Assembly: GCF_003970915.1 (NCBI RefSeq)
Contig: NZ_RXOF01000001.1
Span: forward strand, 62,001-126,000
DNA from: Hymenobacter gummosus
GTDB lineage: Bacteria; Bacteroidota; Bacteroidia; Cytophagales; Hymenobacteraceae
Reading direction: 5' to 3'
Length of the DNA: 64,000 nucleotides
The notes below the pieces were generated by a model, which saw only the letters and a program-made list of their open reading frames with translations, did not search any database and was not told the DNA's origin. Shown here piece after piece: positions 1 to 9,196 of this stretch. Both the position numbers and the translations under genes were made by a program. How positions within the stretch are numbered: position 1 is the stretch's first letter; each line of letters starts with the position of its first letter.

Positions 1-3000
1 AGCTTGAGGCCGGCCCAGCCCAGTACCGTTTCGTAGATCTGACCGATGTTCATGCGGCTCGGTACACCCAGCGGGTTGAGCACGATGTCCATCGGGGTGC
101 CGTCAGGCAGGAAGGGCATGTCCTCATCGCGCACGATGCGGGCCACCACCCCCTTGTTACCGTGACGACCGGCCATCTTGTCACCCACCTTCAGCTTGCG
201 CTTCTTGGCGATGTACACTTTGGCCAGCTGCACGATACCAGCGGGCAGTTCGTCGCCTACCTCCAGGGTAAACCGGTCGCGCTTGAAGCGGGCCGTCACG
301 ATGTTGCGACGCTTGGTGTAGTTCTTCACCAGCTCCGCCACCATCGAGTTGGTCTTCTCGTCGGCAGTCCAGTTCTCCAGGATGAGGTCCTTGAACAGGT
401 TCACCTCTTCCGGCACGGCGTAGTTGCTCTCGTCCTTATATGGGTTCTTTTCGGGGAAGAGCGCATCGGTGATATTCTTCTTGCCGAATTTGGCCCCTTT
501 GGTCAGCAGCTCGTCGCCAAACTTGTGCTTGATGCCTTGCGAGGTTTTGCCCTCCAGCAGCTGCACCAGCTTGTCGATCATCACCGCCTTCACCCCGCGC
601 AGCTCAGCAGCGTAGCGGTCCTTGAGCTCTTCTACTTCGCGCTTGGATTTGGCGCGCAGGTTCTTGTCCTTCTTCGGGCGCGAGAACAGCTTGGTCTCGA
701 TAACCACACCGTTCAGGGAGGGCGGCGCCTTGAGGGAGGCATCCTTCACGTCGCCGGCCTTGTCGCCGAAGATGGCGCGCAGCAGCTTCTCTTCCGGGGT
801 CGGGTCCGTCTCGCCCTTCGGCGTGATCTTACCGATCAGAATGTCGCCTTCGCGCACTTCCGCACCGATACGAATGATGCCGTTTTCGTCGAGGTTGCGG
901 ACGGCTTCTTCGCTCACGTTCGGAATTTCCGAGGTCAGCTCTTCTTCGCCGCGCTTGGTCTCGCGTACTTCCAGCTCAAACTCTTCGATGTGAATCGAGG
1001 TGAAGATGTCGTCGCGGACTACCTTCTCCGAAATGACGATGGCGTCCTCGAAGTTGTAACCCTGCCACGGCATGAACGCCACCTGCATGTTGCGGCCCAG
1101 GGCCAGCTCACCAGCTTCGGTAGCGTAGCCTTCGCACAGCGGCTGGCCTTTCACTACTCGCTCGCCCTTCTTCACGATGGGCGTCAGGTTCAAGCAGGTG
1201 TCCTGGTTCGTGCGGCGGAACTTGATCAGCTCGTAGGTTACGCGCTCGGCGTCGAAGCTCACCAGAATGTCTTCCGGCGTCAGATCATACTTCACGATGA
1301 TCTTGTTGGCGTCCACGTAGTCGATGACACCGTCGCCTTCGGCTACCACCAGGGCGCGCGAGTCAATGGCCACGCGGCCTTCGAGGCCGGTGCCCACGAT
1401 GGGCGCCTGCGGCTTCAGCAGCGGCACGGCCTGGCGTTGCATGTTCGAGCCCATCAGCGCGCGGTTGGCGTCGTCGTGCTCCAGGAACGGAATCATCGAA
1501 GCCGCCACCGATACAATCTGGTTCGGGGCTACGTCCATATAGGAGTACTCCGTCGGACCAACTACCGGGAAGTCGCCTTCAAAACGGCCTTTTACCAACT
1601 CGTTCAGGAAGTTGCCCTTCGCATCGATGCGCGAGTTGGCCTGCGCGATGTGGTGGGTGTCTTCCTCCTCGGCCGTGAGGTACTTCACGTTGTCGGTCAC
1701 GTCCACCTTGCCGTTTTCCACGGTGCGGTAGGGCGTCTCAATGAAGCCCATCGAGTTGACGCGGGCGTGCACGCACAAGGACGAAATCAGACCGATGTTC
1801 GGGCCTTCCGGCGTTTCGATGGTGCAGAGGCGGCCGTAGTGCGTGTAGTGTACGTCACGTACTTCGAAACCAGCTCGCTCGCGCGACAGACCGCCCGGCC
1901 CGAGTGCCGATACGCGACGCTTATGCGTCACCTCGGCCAGCGGGTTGGTTTGGTCCATGAACTGCGACAACTGGTTCGTACCGAAGAACGAGTTGATTAC
2001 CGACGACAGCGTACGGGCGTTGATCAGGTCAACGGGCTTGAAGTCCTCGTTGTCGCGCACGTTCATGCGCTCCTTGATCGTGCGGGCCATACGGGCTAGG
2101 CCGACACCGAACTGGGCGTACAACTGCTCACCCACGGTGCGCACGCGACGGTTCGACAAGTGGTCGATGTCGTCGACGATGGCCTTCGAGTTGATCAGGC
2201 CGATCAGGTACTTCACGATGAGCACGATGTCCTCGTTCGTGAGTACGCGGGCGTCCCAACCCGTGTCGATGCCCAGCTTCTTGTTGATACGGTAGCGGCC
2301 TACGTCGCCCAGGTCGTAACGCTTATCCGAGAAGAACAGCTTCTGGATGATGTCACGGGCGGTTTCCTCGTCCGGTGCCTCCGTGTTGCGGAGCTGGCGG
2401 TAAATCTGCTCTACAGCTTCCTTCTCCGAGTTGGAGTTGTCCTTCTGGAGGGTGTTGTAGATAATGGCGAAGTCGGCGATGTTGACGTTTTCGCGGTGCA
2501 GGATGATGGACTTCACGCCCGAATCCACGATGGTGTCGATGTCCTCGTCCTCAACGGTCGAGTCACGCTCCAGCAGCACCTCGTTGCGGTCAATCGATAC
2601 TACCTCGCCGGTGTCCTCGTCCACGAAGTCTTCCGTCCAGGTGCGCAGCACCCGGGCGGCCAGCTTGCGGCCGACAACCTTCTTGAGGGTTTTCTTATCA
2701 GCCTTCACCTCTTCCGACAGCCCGAACAGGTCCAGGATGTCTTTGTCGGTGCCGTAGCCGATAGCGCGAAGCAGCGTCGTCACCGGGAATTTCTTCTTCC
2801 GGTCGATGTACGCGTACATCACGTTGTTCACGTCCGTGGCAAATTCAATCCACGAGCCTTTGAACGGAATGATACGGGCCGAGTACAGCTTCGTGCCGTT
2901 GGTGTGCTTGCTCTGGGCAAAGAACACGCCGGGCGAACGGTGCAGCTGCGACACGATAACGCGCTCGGCACCGTTGATAACGAACGAACCCTTCTCCGTC

Positions 3001-3395
3001 ATGTACGGGATGTTCCCCAGGAACACCTCTTGCTCGATGGTTTCGAAGTCCTCGTTGTCCTCGTCGTTGCAGAGCAGACGCAGCTTGGCTTTCAGCGGCA
3101 CCGAGTAGGTCAGGCCGCGGTCGATGCACTCGTCCACGGAGTACTTCGGCGGATCGACGTGGTAGTCGATAAACTCCAGCACGAAGTTCTCCCGCGAGTC
3201 GGAGATGGGGAAGTTCTCGGCAAATACCTTGAACAGACCCTCGTTCGAGCGGTTTTCGGCCGCCGTCTCCAACTGGAAGAAGTCCCGGAACGACTGCAGC
3301 TGCACGTCTAGGAAGTCCGGGTACTCGATTACCTTCTTAATCTTGGCGAAGTTGATCCGCTCGTCGGCCGTAGCCGTTGCTTTGGGTGTAGCCAA
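1..3395 (-). CDS. rpoB: RNA polymerase beta subunit, 3' end cut by window edge
   Basis: This is the catalytic beta subunit of RNA polymerase. Reading the minus strand gives one open frame from position 3395 to the left edge with no stop. It contains the beta-subunit landmarks: the N-terminal YPDFL stretch, [17 protein letters not shown] and [12 protein letters not shown] of the rifampicin region, and MAGRHGNKG near the left end. The last part of the protein lies outside the window. The start is a TTG (3395-3393) giving M-A-T-P-K-A; no in-frame ATG exists upstream, and the preceding bases are A/T-rich as usual in this phylum. It follows rplL after a 347-base gap that holds an attenuator-like hairpin. 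Identity is certain; the TTG start is an inference. Confidence 0.97.
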   Translation of the reverse strand, partial: MATPKATATADERINFAKIKKVIEYPDFLDVQLQSFRDFFQLETAAENRSNEGLFKVFAENFPISDSRENFVLEFIDYHVDPPKYSVDECIDRGLTYSVPLKAKLRLLCNDEDNEDFETIEQEVFLGNIPYMTEKGSFVINGAERVIVSQLHRSPGVFFAQSKHTNGTKLYSARIIPFKGSWIEFATDVNNVMYAYIDRKKKFPVTTLLRAIGYGTDKDILDLFGLSEEVKADKKTLKKVVGRKLAARVLRTWTEDFVDEDTGEVVSIDRNEVLLERDSTVEDEDIDTIVDSGVKSIILHRENVNIADFAIIYNTLQKDNSNSEKEAVEQIYRQLRNTEAPDEETARDIIQKLFFSDKRYDLGDVGRYRINKKLGIDTGWDARVLTNEDIVLIVKYLIGLINSKAIVDDIDHLSNRRVRTVGEQLYAQFGVGLARMARTIKERMNVRDNEDFKPVDLINARTLSSVINSFFGTNQLSQFMDQTNPLAEVTHKRRVSALGPGGLSRERAGFEVRDVHYTHYGRLCTIETPEGPNIGLISSLCVHARVNSMGFIETPYRTVENGKVDVTDNVKYLTAEEEDTHHIAQANSRIDAKGNFLNELVKGRFEGDFPVVGPTEYSYMDVAPNQIVSVAASMIPFLEHDDANRALMGSNMQRQAVPLLKPQAPIVGTGLEGRVAIDSRALVVAEGDGVIDYVDANKIIVKYDLTPEDILVSFDAERVTYELIKFRRTNQDTCLNLTPIVKKGERVVKGQPLCEGYATEAGELALGRNMQVAFMPWQGYNFEDAIVISEKVVRDDIFTSIHIEEFELEVRETKRGEEELTSEIPNVSEEAVRNLDENGIIRIGAEVREGDILIGKITPKGETDPTPEEKLLRAIFGDKAGDVKDASLKAPPSLNGVVIETKLFSRPKKDKNLRAKSKREVEELKDRYAAELRGVKAVMIDKLVQLLEGKTSQGIKHKFGDELLTKGAKFGKKNITDALFPEKNPYKDESNYAVPEEVNLFKDLILENWTADEKTNSMVAELVKNYTKRRNIVTARFKRDRFTLEVGDELPAGIVQLAKVYIAKKRKLKVGDKMAGRHGNKGVVARIVRDEDMPFLPDGTPMDIVLNPLGVPSRMNIGQIYETVLGWAGLK

Positions 3396-3608
3396 TGTGT
3401 TAAGAATTAAAATGACTCTGGGAGGTTGGAATCCTCAAACCATGCCAGTAGCGCGAGCCAACCAGCCGCGCATCGAAGAACAACCCCAGGGGCAACAAAA
3501 ACGTTCTTCAATGACATTCGGCGTGGTAGGTTCGCGCTACTTGTGTGCCGCAAAAACGCTCCCAGAGCGTTAGAACAGCGTTTTGCAAAGTTTGCAGGCT
3601 ACAAACAG

Positions 3609-3636
3609 GAAAAGACCTGACTTAGTTGCCAGGTCT
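3609..3636 (-). terminator. Attenuator-like hairpin between rplL and rpoB
   Basis: On the minus strand a 7-bp stem (AGACCTG pairing with CAGGTCT, loop of ten) is followed directly by TTTTCC. It sits in the 347-base gap between rplL and rpoB. A partial terminator in this gap sets the ratio of ribosomal protein to polymerase subunits in E. coli; the same role here is an inference from position and shape. The rest of the gap (3396-3742) shows no credible gene. Confidence 0.6.
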
Positions 3637-3742
3637 AATCCATGCTTTGTCGGACTGGAAAAACAGGTTCGGCAAATGGATGTAAACCGTCGTCTGTTTC
3701 GCGTTGGTCAGTCCAGTTAAAGCAGGTAATGGAGAGAGGTAA

Positions 3743-4123
3743 TTACTTAACCTCTACTTCAGCACCAGCTTCTTCCAGCTGCTTCTTCAGGCCTTCAGCC
3801 TCGTCCTTGGCAACACCTTCTTTCAGGGGCTTCGGAGCGCCGTCAACCAGTTCTTTGGCTTCCTTCAGGCCCAGGCCCGTCAGGTCTTTCACCAGCTTCA
3901 CTACAGCCAGTTTCTGAGCGCCAGCCGACTTCAGGATTACGTCGAACGAAGTCTTCTCTTCGGGAGCGTCAGCAGCAGCGCCAGCGCCACCACCAGCTAC
4001 CATCACCGGAGCGGCAGCAGCCGGCTCGATGCCGTACTCGTCCTTCAGGATACCGGCCAGTTCGTTAACTTCTTTAACGGTCAGGCTAACAAGCTGCTCT
4101 GCAAATGCTTTCAGATCTGCCAT
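3743..4123 (-). CDS. rplL: 50S ribosomal protein L7/L12
   Basis: This is the stalk protein of the large ribosomal subunit, which recruits translation factors. The 126-residue product has the three expected parts: an N-terminal dimerisation helix (about residues 1-32), an Ala/Gly/Pro-rich hinge (about 34-52), and a C-terminal domain with the signature [20 protein letters not shown]. Length is normal for the family. It lies 60 bases downstream of rplJ in the rplKAJL-rpoB operon, and L10 from that gene is its anchoring partner. Confidence 0.98.
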   Translation of the reverse strand: MADLKAFAEQLVSLTVKEVNELAGILKDEYGIEPAAAAPVMVAGGGAGAAADAPEEKTSFDVILKSAGAQKLAVVKLVKDLTGLGLKEAKELVDGAPKPLKEGVAKDEAEGLKKQLEEAGAEVEVK

Positions 4124-4183
4124 TTTGCAAAAAATTTGGGGTGTTGTTGAAAACGATGAATTGAGAGAGAAAGAGAGCAGCGG

Positions 4184-4738
4184 TTAGCCTGCGGCCTCTT
4201 CTTTTTCCGAAAGGGTTTTGAGGATGCCAGCCAGCTTGTTGCCACCGCTCGATAGAGCGCTGATAACGTTTTTGGCGGGCGACTGGAGCAGACCGATGAT
4301 GTCACCGATGAGTTCCTGCTTGCCTTTGATGGTGCTCAGCGTTTCGAGCTGGTCGGCACCAACGTAGACGTCGCTGTCGAGGTAAGCGCCTTTCAGGACC
4401 GGCTTGGGCTCAACGCCGCGGCCGTAGTTCTGCGACTTGTAGAAGTCTTTCAGCAGCTTAGCCGGAGCCGAACCGGACTCCTGCGAGAACAGGATGCCCG
4501 ACTGGCCTTTCAGGGCCGCGTCCATTGCCGAGGTATCACCCGACAAACGGTCCAGCGCCTTACGGATCAGCGAGTTTTTGTAGACCTTGTATTCCATGCC
4601 CCGGTTGAAGCAGAGGCGACGGAATTCGTTGATCTTAGCCACGGTCATGCCCGAAGCATCCGTGAGGTAGAAGAAGCTGTATTCGCCGAATTTGCCGGCC
4701 AGCTCATCTACGAGGGCGTATTTTTCTTCCTTCGTCAT
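4184..4738 (-). CDS. rplJ: 50S ribosomal protein L10
   Basis: This is the base of the ribosomal stalk; it binds 23S rRNA and L7/L12 dimers. The product has 184 residues. The N-terminal part begins MTKEEKYALVDELAGKF, and the family features KNSLIRKAL and LKGQSGILFS follow; the C-terminal helix that binds L7/L12 is present. It starts 14 bases after rplA, so there is no room for the long regulatory leader found before rplJ in enterobacteria. Any autoregulation would have to act elsewhere. Confidence 0.97.
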   Translation of the reverse strand: MTKEEKYALVDELAGKFGEYSFFYLTDASGMTVAKINEFRRLCFNRGMEYKVYKNSLIRKALDRLSGDTSAMDAALKGQSGILFSQESGSAPAKLLKDFYKSQNYGRGVEPKPVLKGAYLDSDVYVGADQLETLSTIKGKQELIGDIIGLLQSPAKNVISALSSGGNKLAGILKTLSEKEEAAG

Positions 4739-4752
4739 GATCAGGCGTGTAA

Positions 4753-5451
4753 TTACTTGGCGGAATTCACAGCGGTGTCAACCGGTACGCCGGGCGACAT
4801 CGTGCTCGAGAGCGTGATGCTCTTGATGTACGTGCCCTTAGCCGACGAAGGCTTCAGACGCTGCAGGGTCTGGATCAGCTCCAGTGCGTTTTCGGCCAGC
4901 TTCTGCTCGTCGAACGACACTTTGCCTACTGAGGTGTGAATGATACCGGTCTTGTCAACTTTGAAGTCGATTTTACCAGCCTTCACTTCCTGCACAGCCT
5001 TGGCCACGTCCGTGGTTACGGTGCCCGACTTGGGGTTCGGCATCAGGCCACGCGGACCCAGTACGCGGCCCAGACGGCCCACCTTAGCCATTACGGCCGG
5101 CATCGTGATGATAACGTCCACGTCGGTCCAACCCTTCTCGATTTTCGAGATGTAGTCGTCCAGACCGACGAAGTCAGCACCAGCAGCGGTAGCTTCGGCT
5201 TCTTTGTCCGGGGTTACCAGCGCCAGCACACGTACGGTTTTACCCGTGCCGTGGGGCAGCGTGGCCACGCCGCGAACCATCTGGTCAGCTTTGCGCGGGT
5301 CAACACCCAGGCGTACGTCGATGTCTACCGAAGCGTCAAACTTGGTGAAGGTGATTTCCTTTACCACTTTGGCGGCATCCTGCAGCGACCGTACTTCCGT
5401 CAGATCGAATTTGGCAAGGGCTTCCTTGCGCTTTTTGCTCACTTTAGCCAT
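4753..5451 (-). CDS. rplA: 50S ribosomal protein L1
   Basis: This is the L1 stalk protein, involved in release of E-site tRNA. The 232-residue product contains the family signature region around [20 protein letters not shown] and the [20 protein letters not shown] segment near the N-terminus. Length is typical. It lies 12 bases downstream of rplK and 14 bases upstream of rplJ, so the three are almost certainly co-transcribed. Confidence 0.98.
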   Translation of the reverse strand: MAKVSKKRKEALAKFDLTEVRSLQDAAKVVKEITFTKFDASVDIDVRLGVDPRKADQMVRGVATLPHGTGKTVRVLALVTPDKEAEATAAGADFVGLDDYISKIEKGWTDVDVIITMPAVMAKVGRLGRVLGPRGLMPNPKSGTVTTDVAKAVQEVKAGKIDFKVDKTGIIHTSVGKVSFDEQKLAENALELIQTLQRLKPSSAKGTYIKSITLSSTMSPGVPVDTAVNSAK

Positions 5452-5463
5452 GGTCCTAGCCGA

Positions 5464-5907
5464 TTACTTGGTGAGGGGGCTTTCGCCCGTAATGGTGAGG
5501 CCCATGCTGCGGGCGGTGCCAGCAACGAGTTTCATGGCCGACTCGATCTTGAAGGCGTTCAAGTCGGGCATCTTCGTCTCGGCAATTTGGCGGACTTGGT
5601 CCCAGGTCACCGAGCCAACCTTGTTACGGTTCGGCTCTTTCGACCCGCTCTGAATCTTCGCTGCTTCCATGAGCAGGATCGGCGCAGGCGGCGTCTTAAT
5701 GACAAAGTCAAACGACTTGTCAGTGTACATGGTGATGAGAACAGGTAACACTTGGCCGGCTTTATCCTGGGTGCGAGCATTGAACTGCTTGCAGAACTCC
5801 ATGATGTTCAAGCCTTTCGAACCAAGCGCAGGTCCAATCGGCGGGGCAGGGTTTGCCGCGCCTCCCTTTACCTGAAGCTTCAGGTAACCTCTGATTTCCT
5901 TGGCCAT
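5464..5907 (-). CDS. rplK: 50S ribosomal protein L11
   Basis: This is the component of the GTPase-associated centre of the large subunit, involved in factor binding and the stringent response. The 147-residue product shows the Pro-rich N-terminal motif [20 protein letters not shown], the YTDKSFDF stretch and the C-terminal SMGLTI segment. Length is normal. It lies downstream of nusG after a gap of 110 bases and begins the ribosomal protein block. Confidence 0.98.
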   Translation of the reverse strand: MAKEIRGYLKLQVKGGAANPAPPIGPALGSKGLNIMEFCKQFNARTQDKAGQVLPVLITMYTDKSFDFVIKTPPAPILLMEAAKIQSGSKEPNRNKVGSVTWDQVRQIAETKMPDLNAFKIESAMKLVAGTARSMGLTITGESPLTK

Positions 5908-6017
5908 TTGGTTGATTACTTCGGCTGTGGGTGGCTCCCACCGCCGCTGTGAAAAATGCTCCTATGGAAGCGGCTACCAGTCCGGAGCGGACGACCAGTA
6001 GCCCAACTGTAACAGTT

Positions 6018-6578
6018 CTAAACTTCTTTTTCGACCTGGGTGTAGCTGAGTTCCATCGGAGTGCTACGGCCGAAAATCTTGACGATGACGTTGAGCTTTT
6101 TGCGCTCCTCGAACACCTCGGATACCGTACCCGACATGCCCGCAAAACCACCGTCGATAATCTTCACCAACTCGCCCGCGACGAACGGCACTTCCAGCGC
6201 GGCGGGTTGCTCTTCCGTCTCGTCCACGATGCCGAGGATGCGGTTCACCTCGCTCATGCGCAGCGGAATGGGCTTGGCGTTAGCCGTTTTGCCCTCTTTG
6301 TCGCTGAGGAAGCCCAGCACGCCCGGCGTAGTAGTAATGATGTGGTCTACCTCCCCGTGCGACAAGTCGGCGTGGATGAGGATGTACCCCGGGAAGAAGC
6401 TACGCTCGCGCACCCGCTTCTTGCCGTTGCGCATCTCGTACACCTTCTCGGCCGGAATCAGCACCTGCGGCACCAGTTCGTCGAGCCCGTGGCGGTGAAT
6501 CTCCGTTTCGAGGTATTGCTTGGCTTTCTTCTCCTGGCCGCTTACCGAGCGCACCACGTACCACTTCAGTTCTCCCAT
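6018..6578 (-). CDS. nusG: Transcription termination/antitermination protein NusG
   Basis: NusG binds RNA polymerase and links transcription to translation and to Rho. The 186-residue product has the NGN domain at the N-terminus (WYVVRSVSGQEKKAKQYLE, then RERSFFPGYILI) and a C-terminal KOW domain (VKIIDGGFAGMSGTVSEV). Length matches the family. It lies 25 bases downstream of secE, the conserved secE-nusG arrangement. Confidence 0.97.
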   Translation of the reverse strand: MGELKWYVVRSVSGQEKKAKQYLETEIHRHGLDELVPQVLIPAEKVYEMRNGKKRVRERSFFPGYILIHADLSHGEVDHIITTTPGVLGFLSDKEGKTANAKPIPLRMSEVNRILGIVDETEEQPAALEVPFVAGELVKIIDGGFAGMSGTVSEVFEERKKLNVIVKIFGRSTPMELSYTQVEKEV

Positions 6579-6603
6579 TTTCCTTGCTGGTTAGTGGTAA
6601 AGC

Positions 6604-6798
6604 TTAGCGGAACGAATTGTAAAACGCCTTCAGCAGCGACTCAAACGTCACGTCCATCAGGCCCACCACGATGGCAAACACCAGCGAACCGATGAGTACC
6701 AGGCCGGCACTCTTCTGCAATTCCTCAAAAGACGGCCACGTCACTTTGTAGCGCATCTCTTCGACGGTATCGCGGAAGTACTTCGACAGCTTATCCAT
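6604..6798 (-). CDS. secE: Preprotein translocase subunit SecE
   Basis: This is the small membrane subunit of the SecYEG channel. The 64-residue product has the family layout: an amphipathic N-terminal helix with RDTVEEMRYKVTWPSFEEL followed by one membrane span (about residues 32-56, VLIGSLVFAIVVGLMDVTFE). It lies between tRNA-Trp and nusG, its usual place. Confidence 0.96.
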   Translation of the reverse strand: MDKLSKYFRDTVEEMRYKVTWPSFEELQKSAGLVLIGSLVFAIVVGLMDVTFESLLKAFYNSFR

Positions 6799-6868
6799 GG
6801 TTGAAGGACCGATTGGCGGTAAGGCAAAAGCGGCCGCTTCAGCAGCGGCCGTCTTTAGGTTTAATCTG

Positions 6869-6939
6869 CACGGGCGGAGAGATTCGAACTCCCATCAAAG
6901 GTTTTGGAGACCTCTATTCTACCCTTGAACTACGCCCGT
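6869..6939 (-). tRNA. tRNA-Trp (CCA anticodon)
   Basis: The minus strand folds into a full cloverleaf with a 7-bp acceptor stem (ACGGGCG/CGCCCGT), an anticodon loop containing CCA and a T loop GTTCGAATC. CCA-3' is not encoded. It sits between tuf and secE, as in many bacteria. Confidence 0.96.
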
Positions 6940-7017
6940 GTAAGCGCTTCTTGAAACAAGGATGCTTCAATTCGGAGTGCAAATGTACCGAAGGTTACGG
7001 ATAAAACAAATCCACAC

Positions 7018-7300
7018 GCAAATATTTTGCGCATGGATGCTGTTGAGTGCCCGATAATTACAGCTGATTCGCGGTATTGGGCGACCTATCTGCATATCTA
7101 GTTGGTGCTGGATTGAGAACTGGCAACTCCATGTAAAGCAGCTCTACGACCTTCTATTCGTCGATTGTTAGTCGGTCAGTGAGTGATATAGTGTGGTAAT
7201 TTGCCCGATGCAGAGAAGCGTATTCGCGTCACCTTTGAACGACAGGTGAGCATTATAAAAGCTCAACAAGATGCCTTAATACAACTCTGTTAACCGCCAG
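7018..7300. other. Intergenic stretch with no visible gene
   Basis: This stretch between tRNA-Trp and the tuf terminator has no coding frame of note and no recognisable RNA. It is poorer in GC than its surroundings. I see nothing functional beyond a possible promoter for the tRNA-Trp-secE transcription unit. Confidence 0.4.
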
Positions 7301-7339
7301 AAAACACTACGGCCTCTACCGGTTTCCCAGTAGAGGCCG
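7301..7339 (-). terminator. Intrinsic terminator after tuf
   Basis: A 10-bp stem (CGGCCTCTAC with GTAGAGGCCG) just downstream of the tuf stop is followed on the minus strand by a short T-run. It would separate the tRNA-tuf unit from the tRNA-Trp-secE-nusG unit. Confidence 0.7.
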
Positions 7340-7367
7340 TGTGCCTAGTTAGACCTTGAGGTCGTAA

Positions 7368-8555
7368 TTAGTCGAGGATTTCGGTTACCTGACCGGCACC
7401 TACCGTGCGGCCACCTTCACGGATAGCGAAGCGCAGGCCTTTCTCCATGGCCACAGCGTTGATCAGCTCAACGTTGATGGTCACGTTGTCACCGGGCATT
7501 ACCATCTCTACGCCTTCAGCCAGCGTGATGATACCGGTTACGTCGGTGGTGCGGAAGTAGAACTGCGGACGGTAGTTGTTGAAGAACGGCGTGTGACGGC
7601 CACCTTCTTCCTTCGACAGAACGTAAACTTCAGCCTTGAACTTTTTGTGGGGGGTTACCGAGCCGGGTTTGCAGATAACCATGCCGCGACGGATGGCTTC
7701 TTTTTCAATACCACGGAGCAGCAGACCTACGTTGTCACCAGCTTCGCCACGGTCCAGGATCTTGCGGAACATCTCAACGCCCGTTACGGTCGACTTGAGG
7801 TTCTCAGCACCCATACCGAGGATTTCAACCGGCTCACCCGAGTTGATTACGCCGCGCTCGATACGACCGGTAGCTACGGTGCCACGGCCGGTAATCGAGA
7901 ATACGTCTTCTACCGGCATCAGGAACGGCTGGTCCGTCAGACGGGGGGGAATCGGAATCCAGTTGTCAACAGCGTCCATCAGAGCTTCGATGGTGCCAAC
8001 CCACTTACCGTCGCCGTTCAGACCGCCCAGGGCCGAACCTTGGATAACCGGGATGTTGTCACCGTCGAAGTCGTAGAACGACAGCAGCTCGCGGATTTCC
8101 ATCTCAACGAGTTCGAGCAGCTCGGGGTCGTCTACCATGTCCACTTTGTTCATGAACACAACCAGCTGCGGTACACCTACCTGGCGAGCCAGCAGGATGT
8201 GCTCACGGGTCTGGGGCATCGGGCCGTCGGTAGCAGCTACCACGAGGATAGCGCCGTCCATCTGAGCAGCACCGGTTACCATGTTCTTCACGTAGTCAGC
8301 GTGACCGGGGCAGTCAACGTGAGCGTAGTGACGGTTGGCGGTGGCGTACTCTACGTGAGCGGTGTTGATGGTGATACCGCGCTCTTTTTCCTCCGGAGCG
8401 TTGTCGATCGAGGAGAAGTCACGCTTAGCGGCCAGACCTTTGTTAGCCAGCACGGTGGTGATGGCGGCGGTCAGAGTCGTTTTGCCGTGGTCCACGTGAC
8501 CGATCGTGCCGATGTTTACGTGCGGCTTGGACCGGTCAAAAGTTTCTTTAGCCAT
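7368..8555 (-). CDS. tuf: Translation elongation factor Tu
   Basis: EF-Tu delivers aminoacyl-tRNA to the ribosome. The 395-residue product carries all GTPase motifs: GHVDHGKT (residues about 18-25), DCPGHADY (about 80-87) and NKVD (about 135-138), followed by beta-barrel domains 2 and 3 and the terminal [15 protein letters not shown]. It is co-oriented with three upstream tRNA genes, giving the conserved tRNA-tuf operon. Confidence 0.99.
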   Translation of the reverse strand: MAKETFDRSKPHVNIGTIGHVDHGKTTLTAAITTVLANKGLAAKRDFSSIDNAPEEKERGITINTAHVEYATANRHYAHVDCPGHADYVKNMVTGAAQMDGAILVVAATDGPMPQTREHILLARQVGVPQLVVFMNKVDMVDDPELLELVEMEIRELLSFYDFDGDNIPVIQGSALGGLNGDGKWVGTIEALMDAVDNWIPIPPRLTDQPFLMPVEDVFSITGRGTVATGRIERGVINSGEPVEILGMGAENLKSTVTGVEMFRKILDRGEAGDNVGLLLRGIEKEAIRRGMVICKPGSVTPHKKFKAEVYVLSKEEGGRHTPFFNNYRPQFYFRTTDVTGIITLAEGVEMVMPGDNVTINVELINAVAMEKGLRFAIREGGRTVGAGQVTEILD

Positions 8556-8719
8556 TGTAAAGAGATTGGGAAGAAATTTTTGAGGAAAGAGAGGGTGCTT
8601 ACGCGCTGCGGGTATACTGCAAGAAAGCGATACGCAGACTTCTCCTTAGGAAAAAACTGCACGTCGCTTGCTGCAGGCCAGACGGCGGCAGGCGCGCTGC
8701 CCCGTTAGGTTCACTCTGG

Positions 8720-8791
<72 letters not shown>

Positions 8792-8830
8792 TTGTTTCTT
8801 GGTTAATCAGACTCGGTCAGCGGAAAATAG

Positions 8831-8903
8831 AGCGGGAGACGAGGTTCGAACCCGCGACCTGCAGCTTGGAAGGCTGCCGCTCTACCAACTGAGCTACTCC
8901 CGC
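8831..8903 (-). tRNA. tRNA-Gly (TCC anticodon)
   Basis: The minus strand forms a cloverleaf with acceptor GCGGGAG and an anticodon loop CTTCCAA. It shares much of its body with the CCC-anticodon tRNA-Gly at 40108, but the two are distinct isoacceptors. Confidence 0.96.
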
Positions 8904-8934
8904 GTGATGAGCTGATTAGCAAGAAGAAATGAAG

Positions 8935-9017
8935 TGGGGGGAGAAGGATTCGAACCTTCGAAGTCGTAAGACAACGGATTTACAGTCCGTCCCATTTGGC
9001 CGCTCTGGAATCCCCCC
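8935..9017 (-). tRNA. tRNA-Tyr (GTA anticodon)
   Basis: This is an 83-base class II tRNA on the minus strand with a long variable arm, as expected for tRNA-Tyr. The anticodon loop is CTGTAAA and the acceptor stem GGGGGGA pairs with TCCCCCC. It is the first gene of the tRNA-tuf operon. Confidence 0.95.
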
Positions 9018-9102
9018 GTTTTCAGGTCTTCGGCCGGACGCCGAAGCTCATTTTGTTCGCCTCATTGACCGGCCGCGGTGGCTAGGTCGCTGAATTGGAT
9101 TG

Positions 9103-9132
9103 CAAAATTAGGGGCTTTCTGATGCAAGTCAA
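9103..9132 (-). promoter_or_regulatory. Promoter of the tRNA-tuf operon
   Basis: On the minus strand TTG (9132-9130) and TAATTTTG (9110-9103) are separated by exactly 19 bases. This is the Bacteroidota housekeeping consensus TTG-N19-TAnnTTTG. It lies about 85 bases upstream of tRNA-Tyr and points into the operon. Confidence 0.75.
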
Positions 9133-9196
9133 GCACCCACCCAAAAAACTCAAACTATTTTTTCTGCTGTTTAACCTGAAAAAAGGCTAAAGCGCG

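Noticed and set aside
162-3311. Two long plus-strand frames (645 and 383 codons)
   Set aside because: They lie opposite rpoB, whose minus-strand frame is unambiguous. Their products are low-complexity His/Val/Leu/Arg strings typical of antisense frames in GC-rich genes.
7018-7300. A small gene or RNA between tRNA-Trp and tuf
   Set aside because: No frame of note, no recognisable fold, no clear promoter-terminator pair.
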